Source: Crocodylus rhombifer (Eukaryota > Chordata > Crocodylia > Crocodylidae). From it: a DNA stretch of 64,000 nucleotides. Location: assembly GCA_038503035.1 (NCBI GenBank), contig JAVSML010024021.1, positions 732,739 through 796,738 of the forward strand, written 5' to 3'. Positions 45,180 through 56,360 of this stretch are shown one piece after another (position 1 is the first letter of the stretch; every line of letters begins with the position of its first letter). A program made the position numbers and the translations under genes. The notes under the pieces were generated by a model. It did not search any database. It was not told the origin of the DNA and saw only the letters and a program-made list of their open reading frames with translations.

Positions 45180-46739
45180 GTAGCTAGCTAGCTGCTTCAC
45201 AGCTGAGGGACCATCTCCCAGTTCCCAACTCTCACAGTATCTGTGACAGCTGTAGGCTTGCTACCACTGTCCTGAGTTTGTTTTCCTACAAGCGGTGACA
45301 GGGTGGAGCTTGGCTTTGGATCACCTGGCTGCCAGGAAGTTGATTTTGTGTTTTTTACTTGCTATGACTTTGATGAAATTATATTCCTAGGAGGCAATGC
45401 CCATGGTCTCAATCCCTGTTTTCTTCTGTGGAATTCCAAACCTCCCCTTTACCCCACCCTAGCCTCTCCAGTTGGTACTCAAAGTCCTCTGCAGCCAGGT
45501 CTTAATACTGCCTGTTAGTGTATTGTTCTACCCTCTGCCACCAGGTGACCATTGGCTTGGTTAGGTGCACCTTTCCAGGGCTAGCCTTGATCTGTGCTTA
45601 AATATCCAAAGAACACTGACTGCTCTCAGTCTTCTTGCCAGGCTCAGTCCATGTCCTCTTCACCTGGGATCAGGCTATCATGTCCCAATCACTCTAGAAA
45701 AGAAATCAATTAGTCCAATCACTGTTCTGCATAGGCCTGACTGGCTTACTTGTGAATATTCAGTCCCAGTGGGATCTCTCCCATGCACAGCAAGGCTCTA
45801 ACCTGAGACAGCAGTTCTTCTGTCCCCTTCCCCAGATCCTCAGATGTCACTCCACTGCAGAGATTATCAAAAGCTATGTGTGTGCAGGCCTCCACCTGCC
45901 TCCTGCTCAGGGTTCCTCTGGCAAGTTTTTTAACACTTGCCTGGTAGGATGCTCGGCTGCTCCTCTCTCTGCAGTTTGCAGGGAATTGACCCCTCTCTGT
46001 GGCTGGAAATACCTCTGAGCAGCCTCCCTCCTCCAATCTGGAGTGAGATGTTGTTCCAGAAGTGTGGTGAATGTTTCTCTTCCCTTTCGGTCTCCAGCTG
46101 CAGATCTGCCAGCCCTGCATGCTGTAAGTGTTGTTTGTTTCACTTTCCTTGTCTGTTGCAGCTGGCTGTTTTTCTTCTTCTGCCCTCCCTTGCTCAGCAT
46201 ATAAGGCACCTTGGGGCTTTTGTTTGCTTTCTCTCACCCTTTCACAGTATCCTATTAGGGAGCATATCTAAACTATAACTTCTATCACTACAGCCTCCTT
46301 TTTAACAATAAACACAAACTTCAATTAGCATGCATTTACAGAGGAGAGGTTACTAGCACATCACACTGAAGGTCTTTACCACTCATGTTTCCTGTTTCTC
46401 TGAAGCTTTTACATCAGTCTAATGAGTCTTTCAGGTTCCACTTCTCTTTCAGACCAATGAATCATCACATTTAGTTTCTCTTTGTTTTTGGTAGGACACT
46501 TTTACTCAAAGTCTTAAGTCCTCATACAGAGATACTATTGACTTGTACTTTTGCTTCTGAACATAGCACAAAGTTAACTAAATACAGACCACTGAGGTTA
46601 ATTTCATCTTTCAAATGATAGTATTTGCATTTATGTCTGTAGATATATCTTCTCAAAAGGATATGATTGTTTCTTGTTTTTGGCAACAACTGGTTTCTAC
46701 CTAAGAAGTGTATCCAAATTTGAACTACGACAGCCAAGA
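45180..46739. other. GC-richer intergenic stretch, possibly LTR-derived
   Basis: The 45200-46260 block is pyrimidine-rich on the plus strand and includes open frames to 163 codons with no recognisable domain. It lies on the 3' side of the minus-strand Ty3/gypsy remnant and could hold its decayed pol or 3' LTR, but I see no motif proving that. Confidence 0.35.
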
Positions 46740-47810
46740 GGATTATCTGAAAAGCATAATCCTCTTGGATTTTGTGAATTCTGTCTTCTGATACTGCAAG
46801 CACACACTTAACTTAGGTATCACAATGATTGGAGGTTTGTATAGTCCATTTTCATACTGGATGCTAGCCATGCATCTGCCTTTCATGGGTATATTTGTTT
46901 CTTAATAGCCCATTGGTTTGATGTTTTTTGGACTCACTTTTAGTCTCAGTTTTCAATTTCTATAGCCATGCCTTGGTAAAATATTATCCTGAACTTCAAT
47001 TTACATGAAACTATTGTTCCTTGTATTTTCACTGGGGCAAAATCCAGTCCCTCTTGTTGATCTTTTTGCTTGATTCTACCATACCTGTATAAAATTATTC
47101 TAGTATGCATTCAACACTTGAAGATTTTGTGTTTGGGATCTGCATCATCTGTTACCATTAAAAAACCTTTCTAAATGCAACCTAACATTTAAGGCCATGT
47201 TGCCTACCATATTTGCTGTATAACTGGATGTTTGTTTTTTCTTTTTTAGCAGGCTTCTTGCCAATGGAGAATTCCACCCCATGAAGTGGATTTTCCTGGC
47301 CACATTGAACCATTTTGTTGTACTGAGCTCTGCAGCCTGGGTTTTTGCTGTCTACTGCCCTGCCTATTTGAATATTTTTTTCCAGGGACAAGTCTTCCTC
47401 ATACTGCATTCCTAGAAAGACATTTGTATCTGTAATGCCACAAATAATCCTATCTCTTATCAGAGATTTTGTCAAGTTCCCAAAATGCAGTTTTTATTCA
47501 GTGTCTTTAGTTCAGTAACATGCTGATCTATAGTTTGTTTTGGTGTTTGCAGATAAAAAACAGTGTCTTTCGAGAGTCTCATTCTTTTTTGGCAAGCTGT
47601 GATCCTCAAATTTGGACAGTATTCTACTTAGTTTCATATTTTGACATTTTTCAGATGTAAAGGTATAAAAACAGCAAGGGCTTCCTCCCCAACAATATGT
47701 AAGAAGATTGAGGGTTTGACTGCCATTTTTCTCTTCTGCCCTGTGGCTGCTAAGTACCACTCAAACCTTTGTCTGAATTTCCTCATTTTCTGTTATATTG
47801 CCTGAGATAA
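46740..47810 (-). pseudogene. Ty3/gypsy retrotransposon gag-protease remnant
   Basis: Reading leftwards on the minus strand, frames at 47770-47500 show AEEKNGSQTLNLLTYCWG, then ILSKFEDHSLPKKNETLERH. A shifted frame has QTIDQHVTELKTLNKN, followed by SLIRDRIICGITD and DLSLEKNIQIGRA, the order typical of Ty3/gypsy Gag. A zinc-knuckle remnant lies near 47190 (YSKYGRQHGLKC, first Cys changed to Tyr). Further left, VKIQGTIVSCKL and PMKGRCMASIQYENG resemble the aspartic protease region that opens Pol. At least two frameshifts and several stops make it non-functional. No reverse transcriptase or flanking LTR is recognisable. Confidence 0.8.
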
Positions 47811-48929
47811 AAAGAGCATGTGGAGATTGTGAAACTTCATTACCTTAGTCTGTTGTTCTTAAACTATAGTCCTTAGTCTATAACTGGAAGATCACTTACA
47901 GTGGCCATGTAGCTGCATTGCTCTGCTTGTTCTCAGGTTCCAGCTTCTTTCATTCTTACCTGCCACTTCCTGACACCATCAGGGCTAGCCCATCCTATCT
48001 TGTGGAACCTGTGGCCACAGGGGGCCCTGCAGCCAAGGGCCCCCTGTGGCCATTAACACTCCACCACTCTGCATTGCCTACTCCCTCCCCACCCCCCCAC
48101 CACACCAGGTTCTTCACATCAGGGGGACCAAAAAAATTATGGGCCAGTTCTGGATACCATATAGTGATTACTAGTTGCAATAAATATAGGCACACAATGA
48201 AGGCTTCTTGTACATATTAAGTGATAATAGTAAACTCTACAAACTCTAAAAAGGTATATTTGTGTATTCTGTATTCACTGGTGGCCACCAGACTTCTTAT
48301 ATCTAAGCTGTACCTCTCTGTCTGCTGTTTTCTAAAATGTCTAATGTTAAACTTAACCATCATGCATTATAACTTGGAATAACACCAAAGATTGTCACAA
48401 CAACACAATAAAGAGTTATGAAATCTTACTATATTTGTGTTGCATTCAGATATAGTCACATAAGCTATTTTTAGCTCTGAAAATGTACTTTTTAAAGATA
48501 AAACGTTGCTTAGGAATTGCATGGGGAATTTTTTACTATGAAAGAAAACCTCATAATTCTCTGTTGATCTATATAGAGGCCCATCACCAAAGAAAATATG
48601 AAATCTAGGTAAGTTCATTTAACAGATACCTTGGTCTCTGCAATGTCCAGAAAATATTATATTTTGTAGACTGTTGTTTACATACCAACAAAGTGTATTG
48701 TTACTCCTCTTGACCATGGTGGCTAGACAAAACCCAAGGCCTTTTGGACCATTTCTGCTAGGAGGATAAACTGATAGTAGCTAGCTATTTCTTTGATGTG
48801 ATCCTGTCTCTTTATGAAGAATGTAGATAAAACATAGTTGGAAACAAATAGCAGGAGACAGCTTCTTTGTTAACAATTCCAACCTCTTTTCAGCCAGGAC
48901 ATTAACCAATAGATCTCTCTTGGTTATTT
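47811..48929. other. Intergenic stretch
   Basis: This side would hold the 5' LTR of the gypsy remnant, but I see no TG...CA pair. A short GC-rich palindrome-like segment occurs near 48008-48050 (GGGGGCCCTGCAGCCAAGGG and CCCCCTGTGGCC). Otherwise AT-rich. Confidence 0.45.
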
Positions 48930-48989
48930 CTCAGGTACATACTCAATTCTTCCCTGCTGCCACCACTGAATGAGCTGAGGGCCAGCCAG

Positions 48990-49430
48990 GTAAGCAGGAG
49001 AAAAGATGTCGTGTCGTCATTGTGAGCGACTCTCTGCTGAGAAGAACAGAGGGACCTGTCTGTTGTTTGGATCCCATGGCACAGGAGGTTTGCTGCCTGC
49101 CCAGAGCTCAGAGTCAGGACATCACGGCAATGATCCCAGACCTCATTCGGTCCTCTGATCACTACCCCTTGGTTCTCATCCATGTGGGTGCTAATGACGC
49201 AGCCGGGAGTAGTCTGGACTGTATCATGAGAGACTACAAGGCTCTGGGGCCAAGCTTAGGGAGATGGGAGCAAAAGTGATTTTTCTCATCTGTTCTTCAT
49301 GAGGCCTGCATTGGAGAGGTCAACTGGTGGCTTTGGATTGTTCAATCATGACTCACACTTCTGCACAGGAGACATGCTAGGGTGGGACAGGTTACATCTC
49401 TCCCCGAAAGGTAAGTGTGTTTTCTCTTCC
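48990..49430 (+). pseudogene. CR1 ORF1 esterase-like (SGNH) domain remnant
   Basis: CR1 ORF1 carries an SGNH/GDSL-type esterase domain. Here the frame reads RVVIVSDSLLRRTEGPV, block I with Ser kept but the preceding Gly changed. It continues with LVLIHVGANDAA, the G-x-N-D block III, and in a later frame GWDRLHLSPKG, the Asp-x-x-His block V. A stop at 49277-49279 and a frame change break it between blocks III and V. The role of this domain in CR1 biology is not firmly established; it is proposed to act on lipids or membranes during retrotransposition. This copy is not functional. Confidence 0.8.
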
Positions 49431-49632
49431 AGCTTGGCTGATCTCCTATGGTGAGCTTTAAACTAGGTTAGTTGGGGGATGGGGATGCAGAGGTATAGGA
49501 GGACACTTCAACATCAAACCAGGTGACGCAAGCAGGAACAGCCCAGGTAAGTGACAAGCCCAAGCAAGCTTGGGAACAAAAGGGCAGCATGAACACCCAT
49601 AGGACATCTCAATTCTCCCACTTTACTCAAAA

Positions 49633-50042
49633 TTGCTGCAGTCACAGCTGGTGTATTGCATCCAGTTCTAGGCACCGCACTTCAACAAAGACACGCTAAA
49701 GCTCAACAGGGTCCAGAGAAGGGCCACCTGTGTGATCAGGGACTTGAACTCTTCAGCCTAAAGAAAAGAAGGCTAAGAGAGAGCCTGATTATGGCTTACC
49801 ATTTTATCAAAGGTGTACATCAGGGGCTCGGTGAAGAACAGTTCACCAGGCTACCCTGGGGGAAAATTAGAAACAAAGGCCACAAACTCCTGGAAGATAG
49901 TTTTAGGCTGAATATTAGAGAAAACTTCTTCACAATTAGGGTGTCCAGACTATGGAACAAGCTCCACCCAGAGGTGGTGCAATCATCTACCCTGGAGGTC
50001 TTCAAGAGAAGATTGGACGGTCACCTGGCTGGGGTCAACTAA
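49633..50042 (+). pseudogene. CR1 ORF2 C-terminal tail (copy e)
   Basis: The open frame ends with LFSLKKRRLRESLIMAYHF, then NKGHKLLEDSFRLNIREN, FFTIRVSRLWNKLHPEV and STLEVFKRRLDGHLAGVN, the standard CR1 C-terminal segment. It lies downstream of the deleted RT. The ATG at 49656 is internal, and the preceding bases are out of frame with it. Confidence 0.88.
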
Positions 50043-50166
50043 CTCCAAATGTCTTTCCTGCTCATGAAAGGGGCTGGACCCGATGATCTGTCAGGGTCCC
50101 TTCCAGCCCTATGAGTCTATGATTCAATAACTGTGATGTACAGCCAAGAAAAAAGAAAAAAAGGCA

Positions 50167-50990
50167 GCTGTGATATACGGCCAAGCCCTCAGATACCACC
50201 GTATTTGCACTGAGGAGAACAGCCAGGATTGCCATCTCACCAGTCTTGAAAAGGCTTTCACCCAACAAGGACTCTCCTCCAGAGAGAGAAAGATTGCATG
50301 TTTGAAAGAGCCACCCAGATACTATGTGAAGAATTGCTGCAGTACAGAAGAAAAAAATTATGAATCTCACACCTCTGGTTATGACATATCATGCCTTCCT
50401 TGAACCCATATGGAAAACTCTCAAACAATTGCAACCCATACTAGAAAGGGACCCTATTTGTAAAGAGATCTTTCCATAACCACCCATCCTAGCCTTCAAA
50501 CAAACACCAAACCTCGCTAACCTCATCACCAGAAGCAAATTTCCTCATGCCCAGAACACACCGAATGGATCCAGACCATTGCCATCACAAGAAATGCAAA
50601 ATCTGCCAACACATCTCCACCACCTCCACAATTACCATACCCCACAACAGAGCCATCAGGATTCCTGCATCTTATAGCTGCACCTCCAGAAATGTAAAAT
50701 ATCTTATCCAACACACCAAATGCCTTGTTAGAAAATACGTAGGAGAGACCAAACAACAACTGTGCACCAGAATGAATGCACACCGGAAATCAATCAAAGA
50801 CAGGAATACCCAATTACCTGGGGGGGGGGGGGGGGGGGGGGCACATTTCTCACAAGAAAATCACTCTCTCTCCAATTTCTCAGTTCTAATCCTCAAAGAA
50901 AACTTACAAAACACTTCTCAGAGATGAGCCTATGAACTTCACTTCATCAACCTCCTGGATACAAAAAATCATGGACTAAATACAGACATT
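50167..50990 (+). pseudogene. Penelope-like RT C-terminus and GIY-YIG endonuclease
   Basis: In pieces: YGQALRYHRICTEENSQD; a later frame TYHAFLEPIWKTLKQLQP, then FKQTPNLANLITRSKF (RT thumb and linker). The endonuclease frame at 50547-50927 has a Cys-rich KKCKICQHIST segment and a GIY-YIG core, NVKYLIQHTKCLVRKYVGET, with QLCTRMNAHRKSI carrying the Arg and His region, then HFSQENHSL. The distal segment (LLDTKNHGLNTDIGF) is in another frame near 50955. PLE proteins couple this nuclease to reverse transcription. Stops and shifts, plus a 22-G run inside the domain, make it inactive. Confidence 0.85.
50820..50841. repeat. 22-bp poly-G tract inside the GIY-YIG frame
   Basis: An unbroken run of G follows CCAATTACCT and precedes CACATTTCTC. 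It replaces what in related elements I would expect to be a short G run, encodes consecutive glycines in frame, and leaves the downstream HFSQENHSL reading frame open. Confidence 0.95.
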
Positions 50991-51334
50991 GGATTTATAA
51001 TACATTATAACCTCCCTGACATCTGACTCCCCAGGTACCTTTCCACTATTTACCTGCTACATTCATCCCAATTTTCTCTTCTCTGCCACCCAGCCTACCT
51101 CTCACCCACTGACTCTTCAATTTACATCTTCACTGACTGCCTGTCTTGCATGCATACCAGCCTAGCCTCTGGTGTCTTTACTATTCATTCCATCCAGGAA
51201 GAGGACACACCAACTGTAGAGAGTTCCTCAGTGTGACAAAGGGTTTTAAAACCGAAGCTTGCTAAAAAATTTTACTTGACAATTTAAGTTGATCTAATAA
51301 AATATTTCAGACTCATCCAAAGAACCTTGTCTGC

Positions 51335-51983
51335 CAGTAAACCAAGAGACATTTCATAATATATTTAGCATGAATGGGATAGGGTGATTTTGCCCACCAG
51401 TTTCAATGAGATAGTGCAAGTGCTTAACTCTCAGTATACCAATATTAAAGTTTCATGGAAAGAAAAGTCTATAATCATCCCAAATGACTTCAATGATTCA
51501 CAGTTGGCTTGATAATGCAAACAGAAACCTTTAAAAAAATCTTGAGTGTGTGTGGTGTTTAAGACTTCATCTTCACTACTTTAATTCCAAAGATCTTCAA
51601 CTCAAAATGTGATGAGTAGCATACAAAAAGTTGATTTATGTTCCGTTCAAACAGACAGCATATTGTCAAACACACACATGTTGTACTGATTCAGTTATAA
51701 ATAGCTTTCATGTTGCTTCCATAAAAAAACATTCATGGAGGGGGAGGGAATGGATCCTAGAATGTATTGACTGCAATCAGCTCAAATATATGTAGGAGGT
51801 GGGGAAGCTTTACAACTCGCAACACTAGGCCTTGGCTTCCTTTTTTAACTAAAGTGGGCAGCACAAGCATTCATATAGTTCAGAGGTGGGTCTTATGATT
51901 CTTGAAGAAAGTGGGAGTCCAAACTCCTACATTTCATTCCTATATCTACCATTAGTTAAATTGTAGCCTGAAACTTATCCACA
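51335..51983. other. Intergenic stretch
   Basis: AT-rich sequence with no gene or element recognised. Confidence 0.5.
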
Positions 51984-51991
51984 CTATCTAC

Positions 51992-53090
51992 TAGGGCTGT
52001 GCAAGGCTTTGGACCATGCTTTGGATCCAGAGAAGCTTCAGACATTTCAGCATCTGAAGCAACATGTCTAAATCGAAGCACTGTCTTTGTTCGACTTTCT
52101 GAAGCAGTTTGGAGCTTCTGAAGTGCTTCGGAAAAGCTCCAGAAAAGCTTTGGAGACCTGGCCATAGGATATAATAGGGAAACAATGAAATATCTCTAAC
52201 TTGGTTGTTTTTTGTCTTGTTTTGGATTAAATTTGCAGAGATTGAAGCCCCTGCAAAGAGCATGAAGCCTGCCAAGTTTCAAGAAGGTCGGTGTAGGGAT
52301 TTAGGGGGAACTGCTCAATACACACTAGCTAGCTAATGTAGCCAGTTAATTAGCATCAATTAACACCTACAAAACCAGAGACTAAGGAGGAAATAATCAA
52401 TGCAGACAATCAACTGCCCCAAGACAGAGACAGTCAGTTGCACAAGCACCCATGTCAAGAATTTTGTCTGTCAGCAGCTAGGGGTACAGGGCCCCAGAAA
52501 CCAGAACCCCTCCACCTACCCCCTCAACAGCTGGCAGGCTTTGTGGCCTCATCAGGGGCCAACATCCCCACAGTTTCACCTTGCTGTGCCTTAACATACA
52601 CAGTGTCACCCATGTCATGAGTATTGCTTGTCCACAGCTTGATGTGCAGTTCCCCCCAAACACCTACACTTATCTCCTTGGAACTTGGCAGGCTTTGTGG
52701 CCTCACCAGGGGCTACCACCACTGTAGTTTTCACCCCACTGTGGCATAACGCATAGATGTGACATGAGTTTTGCTTTCAGGAATTTGGGGTGCAGTTCCC
52801 CCCAAATCCTTGCACTGATCTTCTGAATCTTTGCAGGCTTCATGCTCTCTGCAAAGGTTACTACTCCTGACAGTTTCATCCAAATCAGACAAAAAACAAC
52901 AAAGGTATAGATATTTCATTGATTCCCCATTATACCCTATGGCTGGATCTCCAAGGCGGCTCTGAAGCTTTGGAGCTACTTTGGCTGGATCAAAGCAGAA
53001 ACCCAGTCCAGAGCTCCAGATTGTACCCCTGGCATCTGAAGCAGCTGGATCTGAAGCTGGATTGAATAGCTGCCTACTCGCACAGGCCTA
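51992..53090. mobile_element. Complete non-autonomous hAT-like element with 8-bp TSD
   Basis: A perfect 8-bp TSD, CTATCTAC, lies at 51984-51991 and 53091-53098. The termini TAGGGCTGTGC and GCACAGGCCTA pair at 10 of 11 positions. Inverted similarity continues for roughly 300 bp on each side; for example GCCATAGGATATAATAGGGA is mirrored by TCCCCATTATACCCTATGGC, and AGAGCATGAAGCCTG by CAGGCTTCATGCTCT. No transposase is present. The centre holds an imperfect tandem repeat of about 150 bp. This is the best-delimited DNA transposon in the window. Confidence 0.9.
52480..52830. repeat. ~150-bp imperfect tandem repeat inside the hAT-like element
   Basis: TGGCAGGCTTTGTGGCCTCA occurs at 52532 and 52686 (154 bp apart), and GCAGTTCCCCCCAAA at 52646 and 52792 (146 bp apart). 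A third, weaker unit merges into the right inverted arm near 52832. Confidence 0.85.
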
Positions 53091-53098
53091 CTATCTAC

Positions 53099-56000
53099 CC
53101 ATTGAGACAGGGGAAAACACGCAAGCAAGCAAATAAACAAGCCCCTTCCCTAAACTTTGTTTTTAGAAATCATTGTATAATTTGCCCTGACAAGAATATA
53201 TATAAATAACTAAGTATAGTTTCTGTAACCTAGTAATAAGCCTGTCATTTGGGTGTTTATGTGAAATCATGATCAGGCAACCTCCACACATCTCTTTCTA
53301 GATATATCACCTATCTGCAGACCCCACAAGTTATCAATGAGGAAGCAGCAGTCCCTCAATATGAGGATGACAGTTTTCCAGTAAATAGGAATGTCATTGG
53401 TGAGTCTATAGATGAATGAGGAGGCCAATCTGAGATCTTCATGTTTGACTGCTGATGTGGAGAATTGCTCTGGGAGGAACGAGTAGATCCTGGTGATGTT
53501 GAGTTACAGCTCTTCCCTTTTTATCTCTCATCTATCTACTTCTATACCTATGATTTGTCTCAGTGAGACGAGTTTCCTCAAGATGATCAATGCCTTGTCA
53601 TACAGCATGGTGCCATTGGGGATGATGGCACTTGTGAGATTCAATGATCCAGTCTCTCAGGCATTGGGGCAGGATGTTCATCTAATATTTGTTTAGATTT
53701 GCCTTTAAGATGCCCTTGAATCCCTTATTTTGCCTACCTCTAGATCAGTGAATTTTAGAAGCTGGTTATAAAGCATCTTTATGACATGCCCTGTGTAATG
53801 GAGCTGGTGCCATACACACGTGCCTTTGCTGCTGCTGGAGTTTGCTTGAGCCATAACACTAGTTTTCATTCTTCTGTCCTTCTAACTGCCATGGAGATTT
53901 TTTCCCAAGAAATGAATGATGATAGTGTTCCAATGCTTTCAGGTGTTTCCAAAATGTTGTTCAAGTTGTACATTCATACAATAGCGTGGTAGATGAGAAG
54001 TCTGGTTTGGGTCTGGATTTCATGATCAACAAATACACGATTTCAGAGACCTTCAAAGGGAGCACTGGCAGATTTTATCCAGTATTGAATATCAACAGCT
54101 ATGTTTATTTTTGGGAAATATGGCTACGCAGGTATAAGAAATGCTCAATATTCTCCATTAAAAACTTTGAATAAAAGTTACCCAAAACAATTTCTAAAGC
54201 ATGAGATCAATAATGTATTCCTTCAGACCCATTTGCCAAAAGAAGTAATTAATAGAAAAATGGACAGTGATACAGACATGTAAACACAAAGATGTAATAT
54301 AGTTCAAATGAAGGCTAAAGCCGTATTTAAATATATTACCATACAGGTAACTACCTAGCAGTTAGAGGTCCCTGACCAACTAAAAACTTCAAGGAAAATA
54401 TGTTATTGCTAAAAACATGAAGGAAATGCCCTTGCCAATTTCTTGTTCTGCCATGCACCCTACCTAAAAGCCAGCTCCACCTTGCTCTCTTCCTCCAGGC
54501 AGTATGTAGGAGAAATAAGAGAAGGGCAGAAACAAGCTACAAGAAGAGGAAAGAAGCAACCCAGCTACGGGGCCTCTATGTGTACCTGACTTCCATCAGG
54601 TCGATGATGGTTAGCTTTCCTTCTGTGGAGATGATGGGTCTTTGGTCACAGCTCCAGGTACAGCATTTTGCTAGGGAGATGAGGCTAGTGCCAGTGCCAG
54701 CATTCACTCTTCTTCTAAGGCTGGCGTCCTTTTATCCCAGAAGTTCCAAGCTGGGTTCGGCCCTGATTGCCCATGTGTGCCTTGTCCCCACTGCCAGGAA
54801 TTATGAGCTGCAGCTGTACTTGACATCCCTCAAACCTGAGGTTCTGGGACTCTAGGTGTTGTGCCCTTGTGTTGCCTGCCTGGCTGGCTGGCCAGGCTCC
54901 AAAGTCATGTGGGATCCAGGTTCCAGTTCTCATTACACCCCAGACAAAGGGTCAGTGGCATGTCCACACCCTGCTGGCTGCTTGTCTCACTCTGGGAACA
55001 GACCAGCTGTGGGACACACCAGCATCCCTCAGTCTTTCATTTCCCTGCTTGGATGGCTGCCAGCCTGCCACCCATGGAGCACTCTGGCCGTCCTCACCCG
55101 AGTAGGTATTGGGCTCAGTCAGGTCCCTGCTACGCTCAGCTATCTAGCTGTGTCTAATTTTTTTCCCCTTCAAGTGAGTAGTGATGACCCACAGGGACCA
55201 AAAGCAACATGCCACAGAATGGAGAAAGGATGTTGAGTATCCTTCTCAAAAATGTGAGCAACCAGCTGTATTGGAGTAGTCTCACTATGTGCTCTTTTAC
55301 AGGTCCTGTGCACAGTACTGTACTCCTATACATTGATGTATCATGATGGGTCTTAAAGAGAACTGTTATTCCTTTGCAGGGACTGAAAGTGACACTCAAA
55401 CATTCAGATTCCCCCACCCAATATATTATATCTACTTTGCTTACCTTCCCAACATTCCATTCCTGGTACCTACCCATAGTTTAAATGAAAGAAAGTTGAC
55501 AGCCTCATCAGACAAAGTAAACTTAACCCCTTTACTCAGCTGTGAACTGAAATCTAGTTAACAAATTCGCATCTCTGTGCGTGTACAATGGCCCTGCACC
55601 TAAAAATGGAATTGAAATAAATGCTTTCACAAGTCACTTTTTTCTTTGCAACCCACATTCAGTATGGTTTGAACACAACTGAGCTTCTTTGATTTAAGAG
55701 TGACATGCACTCAAGAAATCTTTTTCCTTGTTCCAGCTGCAAGACTTCCAAGGTTAATGCCCTCTTTGACTCATCCTGCCTTGAACCAGAAACATTCTCC
55801 CAACCTAAAAGCAGCAAAAATCTAGCAGGAAATCTGCCTTAAACTACATGCTTAACTACTGCTAATATGACTTCAGGGTATATGCAGACTAAGTACAAGA
55901 TGTTTCTGTCTAAAAAGGAACTAAGCAACATATTTTCAACTTAAACTTTTCTTTGGGTGAAAAGTGCAAAGTTAGTGATAGCAAAACATTTTGCACATTC

Positions 56001-56360
56001 ACATTGGTTTTGCTAAATTGTTTAGTCTGACAGTTTGCAGAAAATTAAAAGAGATTCTCTTAACATTTTCTAAATTTTCCCATTCATTCAAAATGACTTT
56101 GTTTCCTTTAAATTCATTTTCAGAATTAAGTTTCATTTCCCCAAAATAATTTTATTGTAGGCTGACCCAGGATTGTTTTTTTCTGTTAGCTTTTAAACTA
56201 CCAATGAACTAAAACTGTTGTTATTCTCACAACTCTACCTAAAATGCAGAAAGTACTTACCTAATGGATTTCTAAATGTACCTAATCAGGTCAGGTCCTA
56301 AATCCTACTGAAATAGATGGAATATAGGGGCCTGACCTGCTTTAGGTGCTTTGTAAGTTA
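53099..56360. other. Intergenic stretch
   Basis: Mostly AT-rich. A GC-richer block at 54580-55210 gives several overlapping frames without known domains. The possible coding remnant at 53280-53660 is listed separately. Confidence 0.5.
53285..53642 (-). pseudogene. Possible decayed coding remnant, unrecognised
   Basis: One minus-strand frame stays open except for two stops over about 118 codons. It includes AIIPNGTMLYDKALIILRKL and, after the stops, FLPEQFSTSAVKHEDLRLAS followed by FIYRLTNDIPIYWKTVILIL. The composition looks protein-like (amphipathic, Leu/Ile with charged residues), but I cannot assign a family. It could be an old processed pseudogene, a transposon remnant or chance. No splice sites or polyA tail were identified. 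Confidence 0.22.

Larger units (their letters stand above)
48930..50126 (+). mobile_element. CR1 LINE copy e, internally deleted, with ORF1 part
   Basis: It carries CR1 ORF1 sequence, the ORF1-ORF2 junction region (TCTCCCCGAAAGGTAAG, then TTGGCTGATCTCCTATGG) and the start of the ORF2 leader. It then jumps at about 49632 to the ORF2 C-terminus and the 3' end (GATGATCTGTCAGGGTCCCT, TCTATGATTC). Most of the endonuclease and all the core RT are missing. The Penelope-like fragment starts about 30 bases after its tail. Confidence 0.9.
50158..51334 (+). mobile_element. Penelope-like element, 5'-truncated 3' portion
   Basis: It begins inside the C-terminal part of the PLE reverse transcriptase (YGQALRYHRIC) and passes through the linker and GIY-YIG endonuclease. 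The 3' region has AAAACCGAAGCTTGCTAAAA and GTTGATCTAATAAAATATTT, then AACCTTGTCTGCC, a 3' end I recognise from vertebrate Penelope-like elements. It sits about 30 bases downstream of the CR1 copy e tail. No second, permuted LTR-like copy is visible. Confidence 0.85.

Noticed and set aside
45746..46237. 163-codon minus-strand open frame
   Set aside because: Composition-driven, with long overlapping plus-strand frames and no known domain. I considered gypsy pol or env but saw no RT, integrase or envelope motif.
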